Shown here one piece after another: positions 22,336 to 37,200 of a stretch of 64,000 nucleotides of DNA. Made by a program: the position numbers and the translations under genes. Below the pieces are notes generated by a model, which did no database searches, was not told where the DNA came from, and was given only the letters and a program-made list of their open reading frames with translations. The stretch is from Hymenolepis diminuta (lineage: Eukaryota; Platyhelminthes; Cestoda; Cyclophyllidea; Hymenolepididae): positions 758,117-822,116 of the forward strand of contig CAADRB010000008.1 in NCBI GenBank assembly GCA_900708905.1, in the 5' to 3' direction. Positions within the stretch are counted from its first letter, which is position 1. Each line of letters begins with the position of its first letter.

Positions 22336-25067
22336 GATTATTTTATTACACGTAGCATTAATGTATCATGCATATCTGGATAATATGCATATATGTTAAT
22401 CAATCTTAGCTTCCTAAGCCAAGACATTTAGAGAAATAGCTTAGATGAAACAGATGTATCAGAATAGCATGATCAAAATCCTGAATAATTTTAATGATCT
22501 TTAAGTTCTAAACACTGAGACAATGAAATTTCATTCATAACTCTTTTTTTTACTTCCACAGTTAAAGATTTCGGATGGAAAAGCATGGTACCGGAAATTA
22601 GACATGGAAGAGACATTAGACATCGTAATGAATATCAATTTCTTTTGATACGAGATTCCCTTTCTTAACCTTCATTTTGATGGAAATTAAAAACCATTTT
22701 TTTATTGATGTTAGAAATTGTACATATGTCTGGATCCACCTCCTGGAGATTAACTTATTTGTGGCTAGTTGATATTCTCTCAATTAATAGTAACATTGTT
22801 GTCCATGACCCAACAAAAAACGTTTCAAGTTTTAAGTATAGAAGAGCAGATAAATAAGGTGAAAACCAAACGAGTTCAACTAGGTAAGAATTGGCAATAA
22901 GCGAGTAATGACGACAGATTATAACGGCCATATTTTACTCGAATTTAGAAGGATTGAATCGTCAAAATTTTCAAAAGGAAAAAATCCACTCAGTGATGTC
23001 GTAATGTTCGATCTCCATTATTTAACACCCAGATTCATTAATGAGATTAGACTTACACTATTCTGAGCTCGTTAACAGATGGATTTACTCTTGTACCTAA
23101 TTTATTTTTTTCTTTACAATCAAGAGCAAATCAATGAGAAAAGGTGGAATACATTTCACTTAATATAACATAGTAGAGCTCATTCTGGGTGAATTACCTA
23201 ACTATTATTAGTCTTATAATCTTTATATCATTCACTGAGTATATCGGTCCGGTCGATGACCTCCATTCTTCATCATTTTTACAGGATAAGTATCTGTTGA
23301 CAGGATCATAAAGATTATTCCTATTAGGAATTTCATAGCTAATTTTGAACATAAAGTAATTAACTTGTTATATGTAAAACGTGTTTATGCTTTACTGTTC
23401 CCAATTAATTCTAAAAGTTCATTTTAGAAGTCATATATAAAAATCCTTGTATGATTACGACAAGATTACGTTCTAAGACCATTATAACCATTTGATTAGT
23501 TTCGCAATAATTGGTCCTATATGTTTGACGAATATCACTTGAATATTCATCTTATATATTAATATAAATCGGTTATAAAGTGCTATAGCCAGTAGATGTC
23601 TATCAACACCTGGCGATTAGCAGTGATTGACAGGCGATAAGATCTCCACTACAGTGTACACAGGTGGTCCCACTGTGTGCTTGCGTGTTTACATATAAAT
23701 ACTTAAACAGGTGTCGATCACCACGCCAAGATACTGACAACGAGACGTGACTGAAGTCTAACAAAGAAATGTTTTGTATATAAACCTAATTTACTTATTA
23801 CTAAATTCGGGTGGCTTGTCTGCCACCTCCGAACTGATTTGGTAATATGAGTGGCTTGACTTATTCTAAATATTCGATCAGTGTGATCCCACTAGACTTA
23901 ACGTTATCACAAAAAGTGATTAACTTTCTTCGTCACAAATATTGTAAACAGATTGTCAGATTGGTGAATTGTGACTGGATTTACTTAATGAAATCTGCTG
24001 ACTGGTAAACTGGATCGAACATATGTGAAGAAAACATTAGACAGAGAAGCACGAATGTGATATTACCAACTAATAAGTTCAATCGCAAAAAGCATAATAC
24101 TGAAAGGAAAAACCCTTTTGGGTTCGTCATCAATTGTTGAGATAGTTTGAAAGCGTTACCTGACGATATATTATTTGACTGTTTTAAATAAAATTTCAAT
24201 TAAAGTGACATAATTAACATTAGGAAATCGAATAAAAGTGACTAGATTATTGTACTTCAAACATGTAAAATACCCTTGCTCAACGTTTGACATACTATAT
24301 CATGACAATTCTCAAATTTAGAGTACCCTTAAAAAATCTTTCGTTGTAACACTTGCAGATTTAAAAGACACGGTCAGTAAAAACGCAACAGGAAAATCAC
24401 TTTTCTCAGCAGTACTAAGATCACGTTCTTGAGAATTTAATGATTGGTTGTAAATTGTATGTCCTCCATCTGCGCAATACCTCATTTATTTAAGGTAAGA
24501 ATTAACTAATGGTGTAGAAAGTACGGGAAACACTGCTTCAGGTCAATCTAATATTGATATTATTAAGAAAGAATTTGACTGTAACTTTTCGGTTTGTGCA
24601 AGATAAAAGTAAAAATAAAAAATCCATTGTGATTTTGTCATATTGGTCACAATGTAAGTCTGCATTCCAAATGATACGATTCCAGTTGGCTCAAACCCAA
24701 TGGGGGGAATTGTCAATCTCACTGTATAAGTCGAAATAATATATTAGATGATGGAATTCGAATCTCTCACTAGGGGGACTATCTGATGTCACTATACTCG
24801 AAATAAACTTTGGTCTGGGAAGAGTTTTTATTTATATAATTTCCTTCTGCTTCTGGAAAATAATGCTGAATTAAATATATTAATAAACTATGATAAAATT
24901 AAAATACTATTTATTGTAATTGAGGCAATTCTGCTTTTTGCTAAGGTGTGTAAAGTTACTTTGTTACTTCTTACTGAAAAGCGGCGAATTTTCCGAGTGT
25001 TTTGGGCTGTCAAAATTCTCACTAGTTCTATTCATCTAATGCATTAGATTTTATCTTATGTACTAAA
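22336..25067. other. Intergenic upstream of the RabGAP gene
   Basis: AT-rich, no supported coding exon. It probably contains the promoter and untranslated leader of the RabGAP gene, which I cannot place. Confidence 0.4.
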
Positions 25068-25216
25068 ATGCCTGGGTCACTAAAAGCGTCCAATTCTACT
25101 AAACGAATTATTGACAAATACAATCTCAGCAAGAGTCATACTAACCTTGCAACCCATTTTGACGAGCAGGAGGCTCAAAATAACATTGCCCTTTTGGATT
25201 ATTTTGGATTTTATCA
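25068..25216 (+). CDS. USP6NL-like: RabGAP exon 1 (start codon)
   Basis: The ATG at 25068 opens MPGSLKASN and leads through DKYNLSKSH to FGFY, matching the conserved N-terminal arm of USP6NL-type proteins. The donor is gtaatt. Two leftover bases join with T of the next exon to give His, as in the family's FGFxH motif, which supports both the frame and the junction. Confidence 0.75.
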
Positions 25217-28200
25217 GTAATTATCAAAACAGTTATTAAATAAACGAGTTATGAGCATTTAATTCATTTATTAATACTTTTATTTCTATGAGGTTTTCTA
25301 AGCTGCTTATTCGAAATTAGCATTGATTTTGCAGTGTTTTTGTTGATTACGGCAGGAAATCTCCCGCCTTACAAATTTTTTAATTCCAAATATGTATATC
25401 CTCAAACATTCTTTTTTTCAAATGTCTTTTTTAGTCCGGATGGGCTCACTCACAGAGATCGGGAAGCTGAACACAAGGTTCGCTAAATCAGTTTATTTTT
25501 GTCTTGTATAAAGTCTGTGAAGTTGTAACCATAATTGTTATCTTTCGGTCAATTACCCCTTATTTCACTACCCTACATAAAAGTAAACCTCATTTAAGTC
25601 GCTCTTATTCTCGAAATCTTATTGGTTACTTATTCGTATTGGATGAACTGAGTACTTGGCTGTCCAACCCATGGAACAAGTATTCAAACGTTTTGTGATT
25701 TACCTTTCCTCTATTTTTGCATTATGGTAGGGATTCAATTTCCTGTCGCCTTTGCATTTTCCTCTATCAATTCAAACTACTATTTTTCACTATGATTTTG
25801 AATTGTTCTGCTCTTTTTTTCAGTATCGCAAAAAGGATGTTAAACGAGTGGATAAATGGATGAAATTTATTCAGAATAATGGATTTGACTCCTTCTACAA
25901 AGGTAAACCAAATGAGGAGGTACGTGGAGATAATTTTCAGTTCATTTTACGAATTTATTATTCTTTTCATTTATTGCCATTTTTTCATTTCCAAATCATG
26001 ATACCGATCTTGTAGTGTTATTTGAAATTATTATATTTTATTCTTTTTTTTCTTTACTTTGTGCATTATTAATGAAATAACACTTAATTCTGATTCCCCA
26101 GAGGAATTTAAATTCTATTTTGCTCGACTATCCAAGAGATATTTTTATTGAATTCTGTCATTTTTGCATTATTTGTCAACTTGTTCATTTCAATTTTCTG
26201 AACTGATTTCCAACCCGTGCTCTCTAGAGGGACAGATAAGATCAGCTATTTATTATTTAAAGAACCTTTTCACCATTTAAATGGGTATTTTTCGAGAATT
26301 TTGGCGTCTACCTCGGTTTTGTGCTTTCCTTTTTTGCATGTTGAAATTTCACGCGCTATGTTTTATAAACCGCTTAATTTAATAAATTCAGAAGGAGACC
26401 TCAAAACTTTTGGAAATTCCTATTTCACGAGCTTGTTGACATTCCACTATCAACATTTTTCCTTATTTACAAAATGCAGCAAAACCAACTAAATAGATAA
26501 GCAGAATAGTCCAAGAAGGGGCAAAGGGAAGATGCGAGGAGTAACGTCAAGTTTTCGGAGAATCTTAAATCAATCAATTTTTTATTTGAATTTGGGGTAT
26601 AAAATATTTAATTAATGGTAGTTGTCCGACAAAACAAAGATCATGTTTGCAATGTTTGTGTTTTGTCTCATGATAATATATTGTCGCCAATTGTCTCTAG
26701 GTCACTCGTCATCCTTTTCGATATGCCGGCCCATATCGCTTCTGGCAGCCTGACGGTTATTTGGGCCTGAAACTGTTATCAGTCCGACGGTGTTCTGATC
26801 TCCCAACATCAACATGAAGACAACCTGTATTTCTATATAATGCCTTTGTTTGTTAATAGGATGTCTTGGGTTAACTGCATTCTGTCTTAGCCTTCTGCCT
26901 CCAGTCTGAGTTACTTTAGGCTAGTGGTATCTAGTGGGCGGAAACATATCATAGCAGCAGTACTAGATCTCCCAGTGGTACTAAATAATGACTTACAAAA
27001 ATGGGCAACTGAGCGGTTACGAAACTTAACGGATGGTTCATGTTCCAAAATTCGAATGTCATGATTAGTTATGTGGATCACTTAGCGAATTTTTCTGCCT
27101 GCGATTCCACGCGCTTATTGACCGTTTTTTAGAAAAATTTGATAACCGGTCCTGTCATTTCTATTCTTTTTGGTTTCTTAACATTTGGAAAGAAATTTCT
27201 TACCTAGCATATATATTTTTAAATTACTAATCTCGTCTTTGTGTAAAAGTAAGAATATTCCACAGTATCAAATGGACATTCGTTGGAATATTTTTATTAC
27301 CATAACAATGCTGGTAAACTTTGGCAAGTTTTAGTCATTGGAAAGCATTCAGATAAAGAAATCAATAAATTTAGGTCATCGAGAATCTTACTTCATTTTA
27401 GTTCTGTCAATTCTCTCTTAAGGAACATGGTTCACTTTGAAATTTTTACTGTTTGTATTTGAGGATTTGACCTCCAAGTTCGTAGATAAGGTTATGTTTA
27501 TAATACTTAATGCTTATTGACCGGTCGATTTAATTTCGTTATTCGGTTATTCCACCTCGATTAATTTTACTTAAATACAGCAGGTAAATGAAAAGGCAGG
27601 AATATTTTAAATAGCAAGGCAATCTAGATTTTACTGAAATTGGCTCTAATAAATGGAATGAAATTAATCTGATTTTTCTAGTTTAATTATAATTACAATG
27701 TGGAGCCATCTAACTCCTCCCTATTTACGGTCCTGTAGGTCATTTCCAGACATCTCTTGCTCAATTAAGAAAGGAGCTCTGGCCAATCTTTTGAATGCTC
27801 TTCGTAGTTTGCTAGATATGGGCAATATTTGTCTATAGCTGAAACCTTATATTAGTCTATTTTAATTAGAATCAGCTTCTAAAGCTCTCAAATACTATCA
27901 TTTAAGAATTTCTTTAGAACAAACCTAATTGCATAACCAATTGTCTAGCGACGGTCGATTTTATTAGTGTCACATTTATCCAATGTCAATCTTCACCTAA
28001 TCTTTACCTTAGCGCTATTGTAAAAATATTCGCAGCATCCATCATCATTTATCTTTATCAGTTTTATGACTGCTAATTAAATTGTCTCGTTTAAGTACAT
28101 TTCTGCATTTTAGCTTCTTGTTTGAGGGAGAGAAGTTAAATTACGAATTCTCTGCACCATTTTATTACCTCATTCTACTAAAATATTTCAGTAGTATCTG

Positions 28201-31200
28201 ATCCAATCTGAAAGAAATCAAGTGCGAAATATTGATCTCTTTTTGAGTTGATGTAAAAATCAATAAATCTGTATGAATAGGTGATTTCTAAATAAGATGA
28301 AATGAAGATAAGCATAAGAGTTTGGCTATTATGCTTTTTCTATAATTATTAAATTTCATTAACCATTGATTTCATTGTGCTTTTTTGAAATTAACATCTG
28401 TTATTGTTCGTTAAAATGTGCGAGATTTTAGTTTATTTTTGTAATAGAACATTAATACTGATTATATGCACATAATCTACCTTCCTAAAAATAGTTACTG
28501 CAAAACAATTCAAACTAATGTTATTCTTTGTAATATATCCTAATTTTACTTTCCTTTTCTTTTTCCTATTAGAGTATTATGATCTACAAGGGTATTACTT
28601 TATGAGAGATGAAGTAGCTTTCAATATGTATTACTCTTTTCTTATGTGTTCTAGTGGCGTAGGGGCCGTTTCAGAGTCCACGGGTTTGATTCTAATCAAC
28701 TCATTCAGTTAACGGCATGACCGATCGTGCTATTAGTAATAAACAAATAGAGAGATATCGAAAAGAGGGCTTCCCACTAGTGAGTTCCCAAATTACACTC
28801 CTTCGGCCCACGGTGAAAAACTTAAAGAAATATTGGTATTGAGCTGACTTTAGCATTATTCAGTCTAGTTGAACAGAAGGTTTTATCTAAGTTGCTATTT
28901 TGCCTGAAAATAGATAACTTACAAAATAATAATAGAGCGGTGAATTGTGGGGTTTTATCTTAAAACAACTATTTTTACATAGTTCCAGTTGTGTTTAATA
29001 CCTTTTTATTAGCAAAACTTCATTCCCTGAGATTTTGAGAGGATTCAGTTGGAGCTTGGCTTTGAAGGCAAGTAGATAAAAATTGTAGTAGATGTCTACT
29101 TTCAAGAGCAAAAGTTTGAATCCATTTGAATTTTCTTAATTTCGTCTCTTACATTCATTTGATCGCAAAAAATTGCGCGCATTCGAGTTGACTGTTCCAA
29201 AGATCGGGTGGTGGCACCATTCTCATCTTTGGAGTTACAGAATCATTAGTATGGGCTGTTGAGTTTTGTTCTTCTAATATTCTTGATATCTTATTTGAAT
29301 TATCTAGATTTAGCCATTTTTTAATTGATTGTCTTTTCCGGTTCTCTTAAAGCCAGATAGTTTAAATAGTCTAGACTAATAACAGATTCGCTGATTTATT
29401 TTTTGTTGTTTAACTAACTAACTAACTGAATTTGTGTTTGTTTTACTAATTATGGCTAGATTTTGGCAAATCCACCGGTATAATTCATTTAGATGGGTAT
29501 ACATTTAGCTTCTACACTAATTTTAGGATATGGTGAGCATATTTTCGAATTTGTTAGAATTTTATATCAACCGTTTAATTTTACTCAGTGTTATAGCATA
29601 TCTTTGCTTAGTGCAGACACTTTTTTGCTTTAAATATTTTTCCATTGCTTTGGTTCTTAAAAGTATTGATATTATTTGTGAAAGCACATTTTAAAGAGGG
29701 CTTTTTTTAAATAGTAGTACCCCTGACGAGATACTCGTGCTCTACCATCTATCTTTTCATTGGTATTTACGTATAAAGTTAATTATTGCGCTAATTTAAC
29801 ATGCATCGATGAGTACTGAATCTGGTTTTGATTTTTGCATTTGTGACCGCTACACTAGCGCACATTGCTTTTCTGTCTGGTTTGAGGATTTATTTAAATT
29901 GTGGTAGGTAGACGAATAAATTCCTTACTGTTCACAGTAAGTGTAAGTGCCATTTAGACACCGTCACAACGGTGCTCACGGCACTGTCAAATCAAGCGCC
30001 ATATCAATCACTAGACTGGATTTGTAAAGGATTAGCTCTGAGTCTAGTTCGATCGGATCTTTAAAGTAGCTTTACACTCGGGAATAGTTCTACTTTAAGT
30101 TACTCTTAAAGTATCTGCTCCTTCATCTTGACTTTCTTTATAAAAGAGGCATTTGAACCCGCATTTCCAATTCATTCGCAATGGGGAAAAATATTCCTTC
30201 ATTTTGTTCGGCAATTCTACTTTTGCGATTTAATCAGATTGAGCAATCACGAGCCTGCTTTCGCATGCTCTTGAGCTATTTGTGGCCCATATTTCTTTGT
30301 GTATTTTTGCTTTAGAGCTTTTTCACTTTTTCGTCATCTGCTCGTTATCGTTTATGGCAATATTAATTTCATTTTTTTATAACCCATGTTATGGTGAAAA
30401 ATTTTAGAATTTAATCCTGGTAAAGGATCGGAGGAGTGCGAAGAGCCGCACCGTCTAATATGGTTTAAAGCGGGGATTGAGTAGAAATAGGGGAGAGAGT
30501 CATGACATTAAGAAAATTTTTACTCAGTTTGACTACTGAATTCAGGATTTGCACTTTTTACTTTGTAGATATAACTCACTTCTTAATATTCTAGTTTGTC
30601 AGTATTAAATTTCAGATTGTGTCCATGTTTCCTAAATGAATTCAAGCTTGTGGAGTCAAGATCTTACTAACTAAACGAATACCTTAAATGCCCGGCCATA
30701 CCATTTCAGTTATACACAAATTTTTCTTTTAATAGTGAAGATACTAGCAGAATGATACAAGCTGACACGATCTAAACACGGCAGGTCTTACCAGCATTAA
30801 CTCAAAAAGAATTCATTTTCTTTTTTATTGATGATGAATATACCTTGAGAGAATTGTATTTTATGATTGAGGTGAATTTAGTCGGTAAGAGGTATTGTTA
30901 CTGTGGTTATTGCGTGGATGTTACTGTACAATCTTATTAATTAATTGTGGTATGATTTTTTTCAACGGGTTTGTAAGGTAAAGTAAAATCTATTACCTCC
31001 GAAAAATTAGAATATTTTATATTGTGTTTAAATACTTCGTCTTTAATTGCTCAAGGCAGTTGGAGGTTCTTGCATTTCTTACATCCCTAATGAGAGTTTA
31101 TGAGGTTCTCATGACGTTTAATTTGCTTATAAATTGTTCATAATTATGATTTCGCAGGCGAAGCTCTGCTGCTTTTATCCTTTGTTAATTCGAATAGGTA

Positions 31201-34200
31201 CTTCTGATAATACAATGTGATTTTAAAAGGTGAGACTTTAGATGTCTTTCTCAATTTCTGAGCTCTTTGAGCAGAACAGAAGTTGTTTTCTGAGGCCTCT
31301 CTATCAAGAACCACGCATTCTACTATTTTTGTATCACTCTGTCTTCATAATCACAAACCGTCATTCCGTTTAATGCTTCTGGATAGATAAGTATCGAACT
31401 CATGATCTCGAATTTGCCAGAGGTGTACGCTTTCCACTACGGCAGTGCTTTAACATTTTGTATCTTTCTTTACTGTCACGAGGCTAGCAAATATATCTGT
31501 AAAATCAGATGAAACCTACTTGAAATCTATCTGTCCCTATAAAAATGAGCGAATTGATGCCGTAAGAAGTGTTTTTTTTGTCAGCCAATGTTTAAGAAAA
31601 TATTTCTACTCGTCAAGATACGTATTAGAGGAAGCTGCTCAGTATTGGCTTGGGGGATTAGTATTGCTTGCCATTGTTTACTGGGTTTGATTTTTTCAAA
31701 TATGATTATTAAACCTAATCGGTTAATGAATAAGCTACTAGTTATTTTTCTTCTAAAGTGAAAAATTTGAATATTATTTTCCTCTTTATTATTTTTGGTA
31801 ATAGCTTTTCATGAGTCTGTCTTCGTGTGTATGTTAACGCGCTGAAAATTGTTTTTTATTGTAAATATGGTTGTACTTTTGTGTCTCTCGGTTTTGCCAT
31901 TTAGTAATTTTGTTTCAATAGATAAAGTAAAATGGATAAACAAACTCTCCTACTTTACCTCAGATCTAGTGACTTAAGCAGATATGAAGAGTAAAAATTG
32001 AAGGCAGGAATGTATGAGTGATGGAATTTATATGCAATTTGGAAATGTATAAGCAAGTTATCAATGATGACCCATTTAGAGTGATCAATCTAAATGATCA
32101 TGGTTTTAACCTCTCAAAGTCATGCTGTATTCTCCACTAGGTGATCTTTTCATACACAATACGTGTCAAAGTTTTTAAATATTGCATCAATTTGCTTTGG
32201 TTGGGGACGTAGTGGTCAGTGTGCTTGTCTGCAAAGTCAGAAGTCTTAGTTTCGGTATCCATCAAAAAGATTGTAGTAGGAAAATTAACCAGTGAACGTG
32301 CGATCCATCTCTGACTTCGACGGAGCACTCTTCATAAATTAATATTCTTTTTAAGTTATTTAATGAGATCATTTAAATACTTGAAATTATGCTTAATATC
32401 ATTTTCTTTCGGCCGGTTACACATAAAGCAAAGTAAAATCACGTTTTTACTAATTGTATCGTTTAATAACTTTCATAAGTGATTAAAAATACGTCTGTCA
32501 TCAATCGTTTAGGTTATTCATTATTTTTAGAGTTCACCCTTGTAACATATTGGAACTGAGAGCGCGCATCTTGCCAAGTTCACATAATTTTATATTGTTT
32601 CAATTACAACTAATTAGGTAGACAAATTAGACAACTAAGTACCAAAGGAGACGGATATACTCAAATTGCTGTTTCAAAGAAAGTTTATCATGTGGTCTAG
32701 CACTGAGAATCCGATTACTACAACCTCGAGCCCTACTGTTATAAATTCGTTTCAGGTCCCATCTACCTACTGTTGGCCACAAAAAGTTAGAAATTGACTT
32801 CCCATCGACAAACCTCGAAATAAAATCTACGGGTCAATACATGAACATTGTGCACATAGTCTCATCTTTTGCTCTTTCCCCTTACCTACATGTCTCTTTT
32901 ACATTGCCATTGGCAATATCAATAACAGTTTATCTAGGGAATTTCAAAAGATTTGTATTCTATAATCCAAAGCCAATTAAATCAAGTAATTAGGGCTTTA
33001 ATTTTATTTGATCGTTTCAAAGCTAGTGTTTAAGTGTTAATTATTTTAACAATTGACAGCCCGCGTCCAAAAATTATATGAAATAAGACCTTGATGTGTA
33101 TTTTTTTAATCCCCTCCTTTTTTATCATTTGTTGAACCCACCATTGTCAGATGCCTGTTATTTTCCCCAACAAAAAATTTCAAAATTTTCTGTATTTCTT
33201 TGGATAGTAATAATAATAATAATAAACAGCAGAAAAGGAAAGATTTTTAAACCGAATTATTGAATGAAATGTTTGTCGAGACACTTTACTCAAATAACTT
33301 ATAAGTAATTTAATGTCTCAATAGGAATTCCTGACCGCGCCTGATTATCAACGCGTTCACAGCGTTATAAGAAACAATGAGGTAATTGACCAGTGAATAA
33401 TTGTGATGGATACCATTTTTTCACGGATCCCATTCCAGTTCATCGTGATTACTCTAGTTATTACTAAAATCTAATTTTAGTAGACTATGCACTTTCCATT
33501 CATTCCCAGTGATCCCGGGTGTTACAATCGTCATTCACTTCGCACTCACCTAAACTTCCGCTTATATATATATATATGATTTTTACTACTTTAGTTAATT
33601 CGACGAGTTTTCAAGGGAATTCCCCCCCGGATTCGACCCCGTGTTTGGCCAATCCTACTCAATGTGGCGTCAGCTAAAAAGGATCGAGTCTATGATGTGA
33701 GTTTCTAGTTTGTATATATATATTAACCTAATTAGATGCATGAACTACGCGGCACTGACGCTTGAGTATGTATGCAAATCAGATTTGTGGCGTGTTTGCT
33801 CACAAAATTGAGTCATTTAGGTTAAACACTTATCTCATTGAACTATCTTTACCAGCCCACCCGCTGTAAGCTATTAAATTTAATAGAGAAAAGGTAAAAT
33901 TCTTTGCTAGTTCAAATAAAACCTGTCTAATTGGCATAGTAAAGCTAATTACGTAATGTGTGAAAATCGATAAACAGCTTACAAGCCAAAAAAGGGATTA
34001 TTCACAGATGGAAGTATCAGGTTGTAACAGGAATTCCGTTCATTTGTTTAATTTGAATTAAAGTGGAAATTTCGTCAAAAATACATTTATTTAGTGTCCA
34101 ACATAGTCCCCATTTTTATTAATCACATCTCTCCATCTTGCCATATGTTTTCTGATTCCTTCTTCATAGAATTTAGCTTCATTCCGACCTCTTCTCTTGA

Positions 34201-37200
34201 AGTAAGCCTCTGAAGTCCCATTAAATGATTCTGTTTGCCTATGATAAGAGGAAAATCGGTTGGTGCAAGAGAAGATCGGGAGAATATGGTGGGTGATTCA
34301 TGACTTCCAAGGCAAATTCTTCAACGAGATTTTTGGTTGCTCTTGAAGTGTGGGGTCTGGCACTGTCATGATGCAGAATCACTCCTTTTCGATTGAACGA
34401 AGAAGGCCATTTTTCCCGCCGTTAACTGCTTTTCCCAGCCTTTGTGACTTTGCCTTTGAGTCTTTTCATTTCCTTATGTATGGTCACGTGGCGGCTTACG
34501 TGAAGGGTTTTGCTCAGTTCTCTAGTAGTGCAGGTTGGATTTTCACCAATGACAATTTGCAATTGCTCAGAATTGAGTTATTTTGAGCATCCTGCTCTCG
34601 GTTCGTCTCTCGTCTTTCAGGCTGAAGTCATCCTTTTTGAAACCACCTGCAGAAAAGCACTTTCTGCTGGTCTTTTCATCCACAACATCATTAGTATAAG
34701 TTTCTTTGAGTGTGTTTGCTGCTGAGCCTGCCGTATTTCCGTTATGAAATTCAAACAGTAAAACATGCCTGATATGCTCATTATTTGGAGTGTACATAAG
34801 GGCTAGGAATAGTTATTAATAACGATAATTATCGCACAACCTGATAGAAGAAATAAAATTTTATTAATTACCACGGATAAGCATACAACATTAACAAGGT
34901 AAATTGAAGTAATCATGCCCTAAACACATAGCTCAGAAATTGGACAGAACTTCTCTTATAACCTGACAAAAAATGGGGTTATATTATAGGTGAATTGAGG
35001 TCCCTATAGAGCTATCGTTTAATGCAAACATGGTCTTAGGGTACATTGAAAATGTCTGAAGGAAAATAAGAATTACTGGAATAGAGGATGGAATGTTCCG
35101 GAATAGTCTATGAAACAAATATTATCTTCCCCTATCTTGAGCAGTCAGTACCTTAATTTCAGCTTAATTAAGCGATTTATCAATCACTCTTCCTCTCATG
35201 TAGTATTATTTAAGCTTTAAAAGAAGTTCATTAAGGAGAAGGGCTAAATAGGTCTCCCTTCTCATTTCTCCCTTTTTATTTAATTACATTAAAATCCACA
35301 GTTTATAGTGAGATAATGTCGTCTGTCTGTCAAATGCTTGATAAAGTGCTGATGACAAATAAGGAAACACTTGAACGCTTGTGCAATGGGTTAATTTGCT
35401 TTAGCTACAATGAATTTTAATGGTTTCAAGCGAACTAGGGGTGTAATGGTTCACGTGTCTATCTGCGAAGTCGGAAGTCACGATTTCTATGCTCATCGGT
35501 GCACACTCAGCAGTTTATCAACCACATTAATGAGGGGGTAGTAGTATTGGAGTTTCAGTAGGGTGAGCTTTTGATGCTACCCCTTTACCTTAGATGTGTT
35601 ATGAAAGACTTCCCTTAACATGTTCGGGAGTTATCATGACTTTAAATTCTCTTAACCGTCATCTTAAACCAGTCTTCATTTTCTCTGTCTTTTTCTTTAA
35701 AATTATCAAGTTTTCTCCTCTCTATTTTGATAATTCCTAAGACGCTGCCTCTCATAATAGATGTTTTAAGACTCGTAAACGAAAAAGATGGTTCAATTGT
35801 CACTTATTGAAGTGTTATCCCCAACCCTAACGTAGTAAGACGTATGATATTCTATTAATAACAAATATCCGTTTTTGAAGCAAATGGATCCATAAACGAA
35901 ATGTTTATTTGAAAATAACAGGGCGATATCAAAGCACCCTCTATTTTGAGCTAGTCAATTAGCAGTTTGAGAATTGTAAACTTCATAGACCAAATTCTGT
36001 TCCAACTTTACTATGTTAAAAAATGTATCCATTCAACCGAATGGTGAAACGCAAATGAGTATGAATTAATTTTAACATCATCAATCTTCTACGGCTTTGA
36101 TTAACGAAACATTAAAAGGTTAGATAACGATCTTTCCGGGATATATTAGCGTTCAATCCTTCCCCGTTCTTTCTTTGAGAGTTATTTTCCCGAAGGCCCT
36201 TTATGTCGTTAACATTTACAGAAAAGCTGTTTCAGTTATGTTAGCCAATGTTGATATGATGGATTATTTGGAATATTTTTCCCCCAAAGATTTCCGTTCT
36301 ATCACAAGTTCTTTTTATTTGTTAAAATGAAGAAAAGATCATTTTCCAGTTCTTATTAAAAAGATGGTCGAATTCCTCTATCGTCCCTAGCTAAATTCAT
36401 CTCTCTTACCATATCTATTCAGGAGGATAGAACTTTGGTTGTCTGTTGGATTAGCGACGTGGATGGACAACGATTAGACAAAAAGAGACGTCACTATACG
36501 GCAATTGCTACTAATATCTACTTTAAGAATGATGAGCCACTCACACACTGATATTTGCCTTAACCACAGATACAGGCGTGTACAGGCGTTTTTTTCGGTG
36601 CTGCCAGCACGTAACTGTTACGCGGATGATGATTCAGTTCTTTAGTAATGTCATTGAGTCATTACCGCCTTCCTCCTATTTATTTTGATTCACACCTCGT
36701 TTGTGTCATACCTTGTAGCCGAGTGCCTGCCTATTTGCCTTTTTTGCAATCTAATTTTTGTGCTGCTCGTTTGATGGGTAAAATTTAGAGTTAATGGTAT
36801 CTTAGACATGTGGGTTTTTCTAAAACGGATCATTTGGATCGGTGGTTGTAATAGTGTGCTGTCTTCAAAGTAAATTGATGTGTGTACATATGGATAAAAT
36901 GACTAGAACATTGCAGGAATAGATCTGGGTAATCTTCTATAATAAATATACCTGGTTGTTTAAGATAGGATTTACAGAAATGGATAGGATGAAGCTACCT
37001 TAATAATTGACCTAATACAAGTCAAACAAGAACAAGTTTTATCGTGAGAGAACATTTTTATCCGCAGGATAGTGAATAGTTCAATAAGAGGAGAACGGTA
37101 AGGTATCGTGTAGATTGAGAAGTTACAATATAAAAAATCGAATTTCATTTTTGAAAATCACAGATTGTACAAATTTTCATTATCATTGTAGTTTACTGTT

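Noticed and set aside
31152..31192. Possible RabGAP exon between gatttcgcag and gtactt
   Set aside because: It would leave one base over, and the next exon would then hit a stop; it also lacks LRGxxW.
36421..36551. Possible RabGAP exon after tctattcag containing WLSVGL or RTLVVCW readings
   Set aside because: No frame matches the TBC domain in the right phase and no suitable donor follows. The 29032 and 33325 exons account for the segment better.
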